A program made the translations under genes and the position numbers. The notes below the pieces were generated by a model. It had not been told where the DNA came from. It worked only from the letters and a program-made list of their open reading frames with translations, and did not search any database. Shown here piece after piece: positions 7,291 to 15,279 of a stretch of DNA of 59,321 nt. This stretch comes from Methanonatronarchaeales archaeon (GTDB lineage: Archaea; Halobacteriota; Methanonatronarchaeia; JAANXF01), in the NCBI GenBank assembly GCA_018263395.1, contig JAANXF010000007.1:1-59321 (forward strand), given 5' to 3'. How positions within the stretch are numbered: the first letter of the stretch is position 1; the number at the start of each line of letters is the position of its first letter.

Positions 7291-9240
7291 GTGTATCCTT
7301 CTGCGTTATCCGGGAATAGTTTTGTGACCCGTAATGGTTTCGGTCAACCCGTCCGAAATCCGTTAGGCTCCTCGGCGCAAACAACCCCTACCTTGGGCCC
7401 CTCCGAGCTTCTCCCCGAAGGATACGACAGGAGAGACGAGCAGCTGCAGCTCGCCGAGGAGTGCCGCGACTCCCTCGTGATGGGGCAAACCTACTTTGCA
7501 CACGCGCCCTGTGGCCTCGGCAAGAGCCTCGCCTCCCTCATGGCGGCCATGCCCCTGCTGAACGAGGGCAGGCGACTCTTCGTAACGTATCGCACCCGAA
7601 GCCAGCTCGGCATCTACCTAAAGGAGCTCCGGCGAATGGACCCCTCCCTGGTCGCGGTTTCCACCATCAGCAGACGGGACATGTGCCCAAGGCTGGAGGG
7701 CTCCTACGGAGACTTCCACAAGAGCTGCAGCCGCCTGAAGAGGAACACGCGGGGGGGAGAGGACCCGTACTGCCCCGAGTTCCGCGCGGTACTCGACGAC
7801 CCGGAGGGCTCCAGGGCGTCGGCCATCGCGGCCTGCTCGAGGTTCGCGTCCCCTACGCAGTTCTCAGTGGACGCAGCCGATTCCGGGATATGTCCCTACG
7901 AGTCGCTGAAACTGGCGATGCCCGAGAGCGACGTCTTCCTCGGCACGTACCACTACCTGCTCGACCCGGCCATCCGGAGCCAGATCCTCAACTCGCTGGA
8001 GGCCGATATGGCCGACCTCGTAATCATAGGCGACGAGGCCCACAACATACCCGGGTTCGCGCGCTCCCTGCTGTCCACCCGACTCACCGGGAGAACCCTC
8101 GACAGGTCAGTGAGGGAGGCCGAGGACTACGGCCAGGAAGAGGCCATCGACGTGCTGAGGGACATAGGCTCTTACTACACCCATCTCCGAAAGACGACCG
8201 GCGACCGCGAAACCAGGCGGGTCTCACCGGGAGAGCTCGCAGCCGCGCTATCGACCCCCGTGGACTCGGCAGTCAGGATACTGAACGAGTGCGGGGAATC
8301 GGTTTGGAGACAGCGCTTCGAGGAGGATGGCAGCGGGTTCAGCAGCCTGGGACGCACCGGCGGCTTCCTCTCCGAGTTCTGCGGCAAGGTTTCGAGGGAG
8401 TACGCCCACCTGGCCTCAATCGAGGACGGCCACGCGGCGCTGGAACTCAGCAACCTGGACGGCAGGGCCATAGTCGATCCGGTCGTCAGTCAGAGCAGGG
8501 CCGCCGTCTTCATGAGCGGCACACTGTCCCCCGTGGACGTCTACCACGGCCTCACGACCAGTGCGGGGGCCGTGACGAGGCAGCACCGGTCTCCCTTTCC
8601 CCGCGAAAACAGGGTCGTGTTGGTGGCACGGGACGTCTCGTCCAAGAAGAAGGAGCGCACAGACCGGGGAATGGGCAACATGGCCGCACACGTGGAGGCG
8701 GTCTGCGACGCCAACGAGGGTAACCTCGCGGTCTTCGCCACGAGCTACTCCATGATGAGCCGCCTCAGGGGCCGGGTGTCTACCGGCCGGGAGGTCCTCG
8801 TCGAGGAGAGGGGGGGCCCGGTCAAACCCGTCCTGCAGAGGCTCGCCTCGACAGACGACGCGCTGGTATTCGGCGTCATGGGGGGCAAGCTCAGCGAGGG
8901 GGTGGACTACGAGGGCGACCTCCTTACCGGCGTCGTGGCGGCCGGCTTCCCCTACCCTCCCTGGAGTGAAAAGCGGAGGGCCCTGATAGAGCACCTCGAC
9001 GACGAGTTCGACGGGCGCGGCAGGCTCTACGGATACCTCGTGCCGGCCATAACCCGGATGCTGCAGACCTGCGGAAGGGTCCACCGTTCCGCGACGGACA
9101 GGGGCCCTGTGGTGGTGCTGGACAGAAGGGTCACCCACAGGTACCTGCGTCGCCACCTCCCGGGGGACTTCTCCGACGAGATGCGTACCGTGGACTCCCC
9201 CGGGGAGACCGCTCTCGCCGTGGAGAGGTTCTGGCGCTGA
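7291..9240 (+). CDS. XPD/Rad3-family DNA helicase with Fe-S cluster
   Basis: 5'-3' superfamily-2 helicase of the XPD/Rad3/DinG group, acting in DNA repair. Up to 649 aa. Walker A is APCGLGKS (residues 72-79); the iron-sulfur region has Cys in DMCPR, KSCSR, PYCPE, AACSR and GICPYE; the DEAH box is in IIGDEAHN (near 250); and the late motif is QTCGRVHRS (near 590). The start is uncertain: GTG 7291 begins 4 bp from the divergent queD start, leaving no room for a promoter, so a later start such as GTG 7324 or the TTG near 7399 is possible, leading into SELLPEGYDRRDEQ. Flanked by the 79-bp direct repeat. Confidence 0.88.
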   Translation: MYPSALSGNSFVTRNGFGQPVRNPLGSSAQTTPTLGPSELLPEGYDRRDEQLQLAEECRDSLVMGQTYFAHAPCGLGKSLASLMAAMPLLNEGRRLFVTYRTRSQLGIYLKELRRMDPSLVAVSTISRRDMCPRLEGSYGDFHKSCSRLKRNTRGGEDPYCPEFRAVLDDPEGSRASAIAACSRFASPTQFSVDAADSGICPYESLKLAMPESDVFLGTYHYLLDPAIRSQILNSLEADMADLVIIGDEAHNIPGFARSLLSTRLTGRTLDRSVREAEDYGQEEAIDVLRDIGSYYTHLRKTTGDRETRRVSPGELAAALSTPVDSAVRILNECGESVWRQRFEEDGSGFSSLGRTGGFLSEFCGKVSREYAHLASIEDGHAALELSNLDGRAIVDPVVSQSRAAVFMSGTLSPVDVYHGLTTSAGAVTRQHRSPFPRENRVVLVARDVSSKKKERTDRGMGNMAAHVEAVCDANEGNLAVFATSYSMMSRLRGRVSTGREVLVEERGGPVKPVLQRLASTDDALVFGVMGGKLSEGVDYEGDLLTGVVAAGFPYPPWSEKRRALIEHLDDEFDGRGRLYGYLVPAITRMLQTCGRVHRSATDRGPVVVLDRRVTHRYLRRHLPGDFSDEMRTVDSPGETALAVERFWR

Positions 9241-9302
9241 GCCGGGAGGCCTCCGTTGGACGCGTCCGCCTCTTCTGGCCTCGGCGTGCCCCCTCGCAAC
9301 CG

Positions 9303-9563
9303 TCAAATGCGTCGACCGGGTCCCTTCCCCTCTGCAGAGCGATGCGGTGTCCCCTCGCCGAGGCTCTTCACCATTCCGTCGTCCGGGTCGATTCTGCCGG
9401 TAATCCGGACCTCCAGCTTCCAGCGGTGTCCGTGCAGGTTTCTGCAGGCTCCGGGGTGCTGCGTGAGGCGGTGCGCGGCGATGACTATGACGACGGCGGT
9501 GGCGGCGAACACCTTCTTCGGGTCGGAGGCCGAACTCCTTCCGATTCGGTCCAGGGCACGCAT
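9303..9563 (-). pseudogene. Broken second queD-like gene
   Basis: 86 codons. The middle reads AAHRLTQHPGACRNLHGHRW and continues identically to queD through DDGMV, then turns into unrelated sequence (KSLGEGTPHRS) and stops. The C-terminal half of QueD, with the DH and E active-site residues, is missing, and the N-terminus (SDPKKVFAATAVVIV) differs from queD. A TATA-like TTTATTAA (minus strand, near 9590-9597) sits about 30 bp before the ATG, so the fragment may still be transcribed. Read as a truncated paralogue carrying a recent 79-bp conversion tract from queD. Confidence 0.7.
9369..9447 (-). repeat. 79-bp perfect direct repeat, copy 2
   Basis: Exact match to 7137-7215 with an offset of 2,232 bp, same orientation; the matching ends abruptly at both sides. 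The two copies bracket the xpd gene, so recombination between them could delete or amplify xpd. Confidence 0.95.
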
Positions 9564-9732
9564 CGTCCCTTAGTTGCTCGGACGTCTTAATAAATGGTTG
9601 TGTTAAATGTGTGAAAAACCAACCTAACCGGGTGCGGCTGTGAGGATGAGTGACGGTGGATCTGCCGCGTGGACGGGAGGGCTCTCCCCGCAAAAGCGGT
9701 TCACGGAACCGCTCGCATACTCCCGGCCCGAC

Positions 9733-11091
9733 TCAGCCCAGTTGCTCCCCAGTTATGCGGTCGACCTCCGCCAGGAAGTCGTCCTCCCGCCCCTCCGGGA
9801 TGGTGGCACCGGCCGCAACGTCATGTCCCCCTCCGGCGCCGCCGACGGCCTCCGCCGCCAGCCGCATGGATTCCGCCAGGTTCAGACCCCGTCGCACCAG
9901 GGACCCGGTGCCGCGGCTCGACACCTTCACCTCCCCCTCACCGGAGGCCGCAAAGGCCACGATGGGCGCCGACCGGTCCACCGCGTCGAGGTTCACCGAC
10001 ATCCCGGCCACGATGCCCACCACCGTGTCCAGAATCTCGTCCCCGGCGTGGAAGTACTGAAGGTTGTCCAGCCGCGTTACGCCGCCGCTCTCGATAAGCT
10101 CCAGCCCCTCGACCAGGTTCCTCCGGTGCCTCCTGAGGAGGTCCCGGGCGTCGTCCAGCGCCTCGCCCCTGTCCCCCCTGCATACGGCGATCCCGGTCCC
10201 GGGGTGGCCGTAGCGGGCCGTGGCGTTGAGCAGCGTGGAGAACTCGGAGACGTCCCTCAGCTCGGTTCCCTCCTCCTCCTCGCGGAGGACGTAGGTCTCC
10301 CGGACGAGGCGCTCGGCCGAGTCTGCCCTGTTGCCCCGCATCAGGCGCCGCAGAAGGGCGGATACGACGCTGCTCCTCTCATCTCGGGAGAGGTCTATCC
10401 AGCGCCTCCACCCCCCCTCCTCCCTCAGTTCGACGCCCGCAGAGTCCAGCAGATCCAGCGCCCCCCTCTCGCTGCCCGTGACGCCCGGCACGTACGGGTC
10501 TCCACCGTACTCCAGCATCTTGTGCACGGGACGGGTCTGCTTGCCGAAGAAGGAGATGTCCTTCCTCGCCTCCAGCACCCCCTCGGCCTCGCCCTCACGG
10601 AGCACGAGACGGTTGAGCCCCCGGAGCCCATCCCGGTCCTGCACGTCTCCGACCGCCCCCACGACCGCCACGCCGGAGAGGTCGCGGTTTTCACCGATTT
10701 CCCTCGCCAGGAGGTACGTCGCCGTGGAGCCACTCAGCTCCGAGGAGCCATCCACGCCGAACAGGTGGGGATTGACGTGAACGACGTTCTCCGCCTCCGC
10801 GTCCCTGGGCTCGTGGTGGTCCACCACGACGGCGGTGTCGAGCCACTCACCTATTGCCCCGATAGCGGCGGAGCCGAGGTCCGTCAGAAGCGTCGGAACC
10901 TCCTCGAGGTCCCGGATGGCCTCGTCGTCGAGCTGTTTCAGGAACCGCACGTCGTTTTTTACGCCCGCCCTGCCCAGTGCCACGGTAGCCACCGCCGCGG
11001 ACGCGAGGCCGTCGGCGTCGATGTGTGACACCACGCGAACGAAGTCCTGCCCCCTCAGGGTGGATGCGGCAGCCTCGAGGCGACGCTTCAT
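9733..11091 (-). CDS. RecJ-like DHH-family phosphoesterase/exonuclease
   Basis: 452 aa from the ATG at 11091. DHH-superfamily motifs: SHIDADGLASA near residue 22, LTDLGS, VVDHHEP (the DHH motif) near 91, and the DHHA1-domain glycine motif GGAGGGHDVAAGA near the end. Archaeal RecJ-like proteins are manganese-dependent single-strand nucleases; some associate with GINS at the replication fork. The open frame continues upstream past this ATG, but that part is low-complexity and overlaps the divergent argC promoter, so it is excluded. Stands alone, divergent to the arg genes. Exact substrate (DNA, RNA or nanoRNA) cannot be told. Confidence 0.85.
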   Translation of the reverse strand: MKRRLEAAASTLRGQDFVRVVSHIDADGLASAAVATVALGRAGVKNDVRFLKQLDDEAIRDLEEVPTLLTDLGSAAIGAIGEWLDTAVVVDHHEPRDAEAENVVHVNPHLFGVDGSSELSGSTATYLLAREIGENRDLSGVAVVGAVGDVQDRDGLRGLNRLVLREGEAEGVLEARKDISFFGKQTRPVHKMLEYGGDPYVPGVTGSERGALDLLDSAGVELREEGGWRRWIDLSRDERSSVVSALLRRLMRGNRADSAERLVRETYVLREEEEGTELRDVSEFSTLLNATARYGHPGTGIAVCRGDRGEALDDARDLLRRHRRNLVEGLELIESGGVTRLDNLQYFHAGDEILDTVVGIVAGMSVNLDAVDRSAPIVAFAASGEGEVKVSSRGTGSLVRRGLNLAESMRLAAEAVGGAGGGHDVAAGATIPEGREDDFLAEVDRITGEQLG

Positions 11092-11191
11092 GGCCGAGGG
11101 TACGGGGGACAAGCCGCACCGAAATCGGTCCCTCCGGGGAAATCTCTTGCCGGTGAACCGTTCCCTGCCCCCCTCATGTGCAGCGTAACGG

Positions 11192-11204
11192 TAAATCCTT
11201 AAGG
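11192..11204 (+). promoter_or_regulatory. TATA-like element for argC
   Basis: TAAATCCTTAAGG is centred about 28 bp before the argC ATG, the spacing expected for a leaderless archaeal transcript. It contains the palindrome CCTTAAGG. Confidence 0.45.
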
Positions 11205-11226
11205 CGGCCAGCCTATTTAGGGGGTG

Positions 11227-12210
11227 ATGAGGGTGGCCGTCGTCGGGGGAAGCGGGTTCACCGGGCTCGAGCTGCTGAGAATCCTGTCCACACATCCGGA
11301 GTTCGAGACGGCCGCCGCGACCTCCAGGAGCCTGGCAGGGGAGCCGGTCGACGAGAGGTTCCCGGGCCTCGATACGGGGCTGACCTTCGTGGACCCCGCC
11401 GATCTGCCGGACGCAGCCGTCTACTTTACGGCGTTGCCCCACACAGCGTCCATGCGGCACGTACCCGGTCTCCTGAAGCGCGGAAGGGTCGTGGACCTGA
11501 GCGCCGATTACAGGCTTCCCGCCGAGACGTACGAGCGGTGGTACGGGGTGGAGCACGAGGCCCCGCGCGACGCGGTGTACGGCCTCACTGAGCTCCACCG
11601 GGACGAAATAGCAGGGGCGGACCTCGTGGCGAATCCCGGGTGCTACTCGACCGGGGCGATCCTGGCCGCAAAACCGCTCTTCGAGGAGGGAGTCGTCGAG
11701 CGAGCAGTCTTCGACTCCAAGAGCGGCATCTCGGGCGCCGGGGCCTCACCCTCTTCCGTAAAGATGTACAGCAGTGTGGCGGAGAACGTCAGGCCCTACT
11801 CCCTCACGGACCACAGGCACCTCGCGGAGATCTGGCAGGAGCTTGGCGGCGGAGAACCGTCGTCCAGGATCCACTTTACGCCCCACGTCGTGCCCTCCTT
11901 ACGCGGGATAGAGACGACGGCACACCTCTTCCTCGATGGGGACCCCGGGGACCTTCGTGGCACTTACGAGGATTTCTACGGGGACGACCATTTCGTAAGG
12001 GTCGTGGACACCGTGCCGGAGCCCAGGTACGTCAGGGGCTCCAACTTCGCGCACGTGGGGGGATTCGAGCGCTCCGGGGGAAGGGCCGTGGTGGTCTCCG
12101 CCATAGACAATCTGGTGAAAGGGGCGTCCGGTGCGGCGGTTCAGAACGCGAACCTGATGGCGGGGCTGCCGGAGTGGACGGGGCTGGAGGCACCGGGGTC
12201 GGTGGTGTAG
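11227..12210 (+). CDS. argC: N-acetyl-gamma-glutamyl-phosphate reductase
   Basis: Reduces N-acetylglutamyl phosphate to the semialdehyde with NADPH, third step of arginine synthesis. 327 aa. Nucleotide-binding start VAVVGGSGFTGLELLRIL, catalytic Cys in NPGCYSTG (near residue 140), and the type-1 ArgC features SGAGASP, PHVVPSLRGI and VRGSNFAHVG. ATG 11227 is preferred over the GTG one codon earlier. It heads an operon argC-CBS-argJ-crcB-DUF190. argB is not here but about 10 kb to the left. Confidence 0.93.
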   Translation: MRVAVVGGSGFTGLELLRILSTHPEFETAAATSRSLAGEPVDERFPGLDTGLTFVDPADLPDAAVYFTALPHTASMRHVPGLLKRGRVVDLSADYRLPAETYERWYGVEHEAPRDAVYGLTELHRDEIAGADLVANPGCYSTGAILAAKPLFEEGVVERAVFDSKSGISGAGASPSSVKMYSSVAENVRPYSLTDHRHLAEIWQELGGGEPSSRIHFTPHVVPSLRGIETTAHLFLDGDPGDLRGTYEDFYGDDHFVRVVDTVPEPRYVRGSNFAHVGGFERSGGRAVVVSAIDNLVKGASGAAVQNANLMAGLPEWTGLEAPGSVV

Positions 12211-12212
12211 CG

Positions 12213-12677
12213 ATGAGGGTAGGCGACGTGATGACTGCGGAGGTGGTGGCCCTGGAACCGGGGATGACTCTGAGGGAGGCAGCGGAGACCCTGAGGGGGC
12301 ACGGTATAAGCGGGGCCCCGGTCGTGGAGCGCGGCGACCTGGTGGGCGTACTGAGCGAGGGCGACGTCGTCAAGGCCCTTAGGACCGGCGAGCTGGGCTA
12401 CGGGCTCTGGTTCCCAAGCCCCTTCGAACTCGTGGAGGTCCCCCTCAGGAACCTGATTCGGTGGAGGAAACTGAGGGACGAGCTCGAGGAGTCCGGCGAC
12501 CTGTACGTCGGGGACGTCATGACGGAGAGCGTGAAGACGGCATCGCCGAACGACACCGTGGAGGATGCAGCGGAAACCATGACACGGCACAGGATCAACA
12601 GGTTGCCCGTCCTGAGGGGCGGCGAGGTGGTGGGCATCGTGACGAGGGAGGACATAATCAGGGGACTGGTCGGATGA
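12213..12677 (+). CDS. Two-CBS-domain protein inside the arg operon
   Basis: 154 aa, two CBS domains (about residues 1-55 and 95-154) forming one Bateman module. Each starts with a VGDVMT motif and closes with a V(G)xxxxxDxx turn (LVGVLSEGDVV, VVGIVTREDII). The linker holds an aromatic/basic stretch (YGLWFPSPFELVEV). Such modules bind adenosine nucleotides. It starts 3 bp after argC and its TGA overlaps the argJ ATG, so it is translated with arginine enzymes and may sense adenylate charge for them. There is no partner enzyme domain. Confidence 0.85.
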   Translation: MRVGDVMTAEVVALEPGMTLREAAETLRGHGISGAPVVERGDLVGVLSEGDVVKALRTGELGYGLWFPSPFELVEVPLRNLIRWRKLRDELEESGDLYVGDVMTESVKTASPNDTVEDAAETMTRHRINRLPVLRGGEVVGIVTREDIIRGLVG

Positions 12678-13816
12678 GGCTCCTGGAGGGCGGTGTGTGC
12701 GCGGTGGAGGGGGTTTCCGCCGGCGGCGCCAGGGACGAGAGGTACGGCGTGGCGCTTGTGGAGGGCTCCGGCCCCACGGCCGGGACCTTCACCTCCAACA
12801 GGGTGAGGGCGGCCCCGGTAAAGGTTACTCAAAGGCGGTTGGCCTCGGGCCCGCTCGACGGAACGATCATCTGCAGCGGGAACGCAAACGCCTTCACGGG
12901 AGAGAGGGGCGTCGAGGATGCGGAGTGGATGGCCGACCTCCCGGGCGGAAACTTCGCAGTGATGTCCACGGGAATCATCGGGAGGAGGCTGGACAGGGAG
13001 AGGGTGGACAAACTCTTCGGCAGGGTAGGGCCGTCTCCCGGCCCTGAGGGCTCCCGCTCCGCCGCGGAGGCCATCATGACGACCGACACTTTCCCGAAGG
13101 AGGCCGCGGTGGAGGGGGACGGCTTCGTCGTGGGCGGAATCGCGAAGGGTGCGGGCATGATCGAGCCGGAGATGGGAACGATGCTGGCCCTGCTGTATAC
13201 GGATGCGTCCGTCGACGCATCGACGCTGCAGAGGCTGCTCAGGAGCGCCGTCAGGGACAGCTTCAACATGGTCACCGTGGACGGAGAGACCTCCACCAAC
13301 GACACCGCCCTTCTCACGTCCACCGGGAGAAGCGGCGGGGCCGACGAGGACGAATTGCTCGGCGCCGTGGAGTCGGTCTGCACCTCCCTGGCCAGGATGG
13401 TCGCCCGGGACGGCGAGGGGGCTACGAAGCTGCTGGAGGTCAGGGTATCCGGAGCCGGGACGCCGATGGACGCCAGGAGGGCCGCCAGGGCAGTGGCCAG
13501 GTCCCCACTGGTGAAGACGGCTCTCTTCGGAGGGGACCCGAACTTCGGCAGAGTGGTCTCCGCCCTCGGTCACTCGGGGGCCTCGCTGTCCGAGAGCGAC
13601 ATCTCGATAAAGTTCGTGGGCGATGGGGAGGTCGCCGTCGCCGAGCGGGGGTGTCCGGTGGAATTCGACGAGGGGGAGGCGGGGCGGATACTGAGGGGCG
13701 ACGAGGTGGCCATCGAGGCGACGATAGGGGAAGGAGAGTACGGAGCGACGGCGTACGGCTGCGACCTCTCGCCGGGCTACGTCGAGGTTAACGCGGCCTA
13801 CGGTGAGGAGGGTTGA
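12674..13816 (+). CDS. argJ: Glutamate N-acetyltransferase / ornithine acetyltransferase
   Basis: Moves acetyl from N-acetylornithine to glutamate, closing the arginine acetyl cycle. 380 aa precursor of the N-terminal-nucleophile ArgJ family: oxyanion motif MSTGIIG, and the autocleavage site in AGMIEPEMGTMLALL where Thr becomes the nucleophile (many family members have MAT rather than MGT). Later motifs are DGETSTNDTALL and GGDPNFGRVV. The ATG at 12674 overlaps the CBS gene stop and the end overlaps crcB. Whether it is mono- or bifunctional cannot be judged by eye. Confidence 0.92.
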   Translation: MRLLEGGVCAVEGVSAGGARDERYGVALVEGSGPTAGTFTSNRVRAAPVKVTQRRLASGPLDGTIICSGNANAFTGERGVEDAEWMADLPGGNFAVMSTGIIGRRLDRERVDKLFGRVGPSPGPEGSRSAAEAIMTTDTFPKEAAVEGDGFVVGGIAKGAGMIEPEMGTMLALLYTDASVDASTLQRLLRSAVRDSFNMVTVDGETSTNDTALLTSTGRSGGADEDELLGAVESVCTSLARMVARDGEGATKLLEVRVSGAGTPMDARRAARAVARSPLVKTALFGGDPNFGRVVSALGHSGASLSESDISIKFVGDGEVAVAERGCPVEFDEGEAGRILRGDEVAIEATIGEGEYGATAYGCDLSPGYVEVNAAYGEEG

Positions 13817-14204
13817 AACGGCTGCTGCTAGTGGCTCTCGGTGGCGCTGTGGGGGCAGTGCTCAGGTACGCGCTCTCCGGCGCCGTCACGACGTTCGGCG
13901 GTCTACCCGCCGGGACCCTGGTCGTCAACGTCCTGGGGAGCTTTTTTCTAGGCGTGGTGATGTACGACTCGATGTACCTGGGGGGGGGGTGATGAGCGGC
14001 GAGGCGAGGCTCCTGCTGGGCGTAGGGGTGCTCGCCGCGTTCACCACTTTCTCCACCTTTTCCTACGAGACGTTCAGGCTCCTAGAGGAGGGGGACGCGG
14101 CGCTCTTCCTGGGCAACGTCGCCCTGAACGTCGGCTCCTGCCTCGGGGCGGTCCTCCTTGCGGGGTCCCTGATGATCCGGCTCTCAGGGGTGAGCGGGGC
14201 GTGA
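13813..14204 (+). CDS. crcB: CrcB/Fluc fluoride channel, frame broken at a 10-G run
   Basis: Fluoride exporter of the cytoplasmic membrane. Two pieces lie in different frames: 13813-13992 (TTG start, MKRLLLVALGGAVGAVLRY ... VVNVLGSFFLGVV) and 13992-14204 (MSGEARLLLGVGVLAAFTTFSTFSYE ...). Together they match one CrcB: the N-terminal G-A-x-G-A-x-x-R-Y helix, the N-x-x-GSF helix, then GVGxLxxFTTFSTFS. One extra G in the run 13980-13989 would fuse them into a normal-length (about 130-aa) protein. It could be an assembly error, a phase-variable tract, or two half-proteins. Followed by DUF190, a usual crcB neighbour. Confidence 0.8.
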
Positions 14205-14530
14205 GGGAGATGCTGAGGCTCGAGGTCTACGTTGGCGAGTCCGACAGGGGAGACGGTGGGCCGCTCTGGAAGACAGTTCTGAGGAGGCTGCAGGAGAGGG
14301 GCGTGGCGGGTGCCTCCGTGTTCAGGGGCGTGGCCGGGTACGGCGCCGCCGGCGAGATCCACTCCCTCGACGTCCTGAGGCTGTCGGAGGACATGCCGGT
14401 GCTGGTGGTGGCGGTGGACGATAGGGAGAAAATCGAGTCCGCCGCTTCAGAGATGGAGTCCCTCGTCGACGAGGGACTCGTGCTGCTCCAGCGGGTGCGA
14501 GGGAGCCAGAGGGGAAGGGACGGGCAGTGA
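14201..14530 (+). CDS. DUF190 (PII-like) protein
   Basis: 109 aa. Matches the DUF190 pattern: LEVYVGESDR at the start, then WKTVLRRLQERGVAGASVFRGVAGYG and a closing strand MPVLVVAVDDREKI, with a C-terminal helix SEMESLVDEGLVLLQRV. The family is related in fold to PII signalling proteins and often lies next to crcB; its exact job in fluoride handling is not established. The GTG start at 14201 overlaps the crcB stop (GTGA); ATG 14210 is an alternative. Last gene of the argC-to-DUF190 run. Confidence 0.82.
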   Translation: MREMLRLEVYVGESDRGDGGPLWKTVLRRLQERGVAGASVFRGVAGYGAAGEIHSLDVLRLSEDMPVLVVAVDDREKIESAASEMESLVDEGLVLLQRVRGSQRGRDGQ

Positions 14531-14905
14531 CTACCCGTCCGCCTTTTCCCTGAAGGCGGAGGGTAGGTGTACGACGTAGCGCCCGGCCTCACCGATGGAC
14601 AGGATGATCTCCTCCTTCTCGAGCAGGGAGGCCACGTTTATCTCGTACGAACCCTCGTCCAGGACCCTGACGGACTCTATGTCGCCGTCCCTGAGGGTAA
14701 GCGCCTCGGCGCCGGATTCGTGGACCCTCTCCAGCTCCCCGATGATGCCCCCTCCATCACCCGCCGGCTCCGCTGCCTCCTTATCTGAGCCGTCCTCCTC
14801 CAGTATGTACCTGAAGCGGTTCCAGCCGCACTCGGGGCAGCCCGACAGGATTTCCTCGGTGCCGTTCGGGTAGACGGTATCGCAGCCCGTGCACTGGTGC
14901 GGCAT
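14531..14905 (-). CDS. Zinc-ribbon protein of the OapC/ArvC type
   Basis: 124 aa. An N-terminal zinc ribbon (CTGCDTVYPNGTEEILSGCPECG; Cys at 5, 8, 23, 26) is followed by an acidic linker, then a C-terminal segment starting SVRVLDEGSYEINVASLLEKEEIIL, the hallmark of this family. It sits directly after OapB and the Era-like GTPase in the conserved euryarchaeal trio. In haloarchaea the GTPase (ArvA) of this trio has been linked to extracellular vesicle formation; I recall this from the literature and it was not tested here. Likely a partner or regulator of the GTPase. Confidence 0.8.
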   Translation of the reverse strand: MPHQCTGCDTVYPNGTEEILSGCPECGWNRFRYILEEDGSDKEAAEPAGDGGGIIGELERVHESGAEALTLRDGDIESVRVLDEGSYEINVASLLEKEEIILSIGEAGRYVVHLPSAFREKADG

Positions 14906-15274
14906 CTACGCCGCTCTCACCAGGGTCTGTATCACGTCTCGGTCCTTGTGTATCGTCTGGACCTGGTTGGCCGGACCCACCACCGTGAGTCTGGTCCTCA
15001 GCCCTCCGTCGCCGCCGAGCAGCTTCTTCAGGAAGTTGGGGCTGCTTCCCTCGTCGCTGGGGTAGCTCTCCATCTCGATCCCGGGGAAGTCGTCTGGCGA
15101 TATCTCCGTCATTGTTATCTCGATGAGCTTGGCCTCCTCTCCCGGCGTGAGGCCGTTCTCCAGCACCACGACGTTTCCGCCCCGGACCTCGTCCAGTATG
15201 AACCTGATCTTCTCCATGCTCCCCATGCTGCGGAGCCTGTCCTTCGAAACGAGATTTAGCTGTACTTCTGTCAT
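14906..15274 (-). CDS. OapB/ArvB family protein (DUF2073)
   Basis: 122 aa from the ATG at 15274, which is preceded by GGGTGA overlapping the GTPase stop; a GTG at 15283 is the alternative. It reads MTEVQLNLVSKDRL, MEKIRFILDEVRGGNVVVLENGLTPGEEAKLIE and a C-terminal LLGG...LTVVGPANQVQTIHKDRD, typical of the DUF2073 family found beside Era-like GTPases in euryarchaea. Middle gene of the GTPase-OapB-OapC trio, with 0-4 nt between genes. Biochemical role unknown; probably binds the GTPase. Confidence 0.82.
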   Translation of the reverse strand: MTEVQLNLVSKDRLRSMGSMEKIRFILDEVRGGNVVVLENGLTPGEEAKLIEITMTEISPDDFPGIEMESYPSDEGSSPNFLKKLLGGDGGLRTRLTVVGPANQVQTIHKDRDVIQTLVRAA

Positions 15275-15279
15275 CGCGG

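Noticed and set aside
8416-9693. 425-codon minus-strand frame across the end of xpd
   Set aside because: Product is Arg/Pro/His-rich and motif-free; it mirrors the helicase motifs on the plus strand.
9640-11028. 462-codon plus-strand frame opposite the DHH gene
   Set aside because: The minus strand has SHIDADG, DHH and GGGHDVAAG motifs; the plus frame is a composition artefact.
11092-11598. Upstream extension of the DHH protein to 11598
   Set aside because: Would overlap the argC promoter and 5' end, is low-complexity, and the DHH family starts near the chosen ATG.
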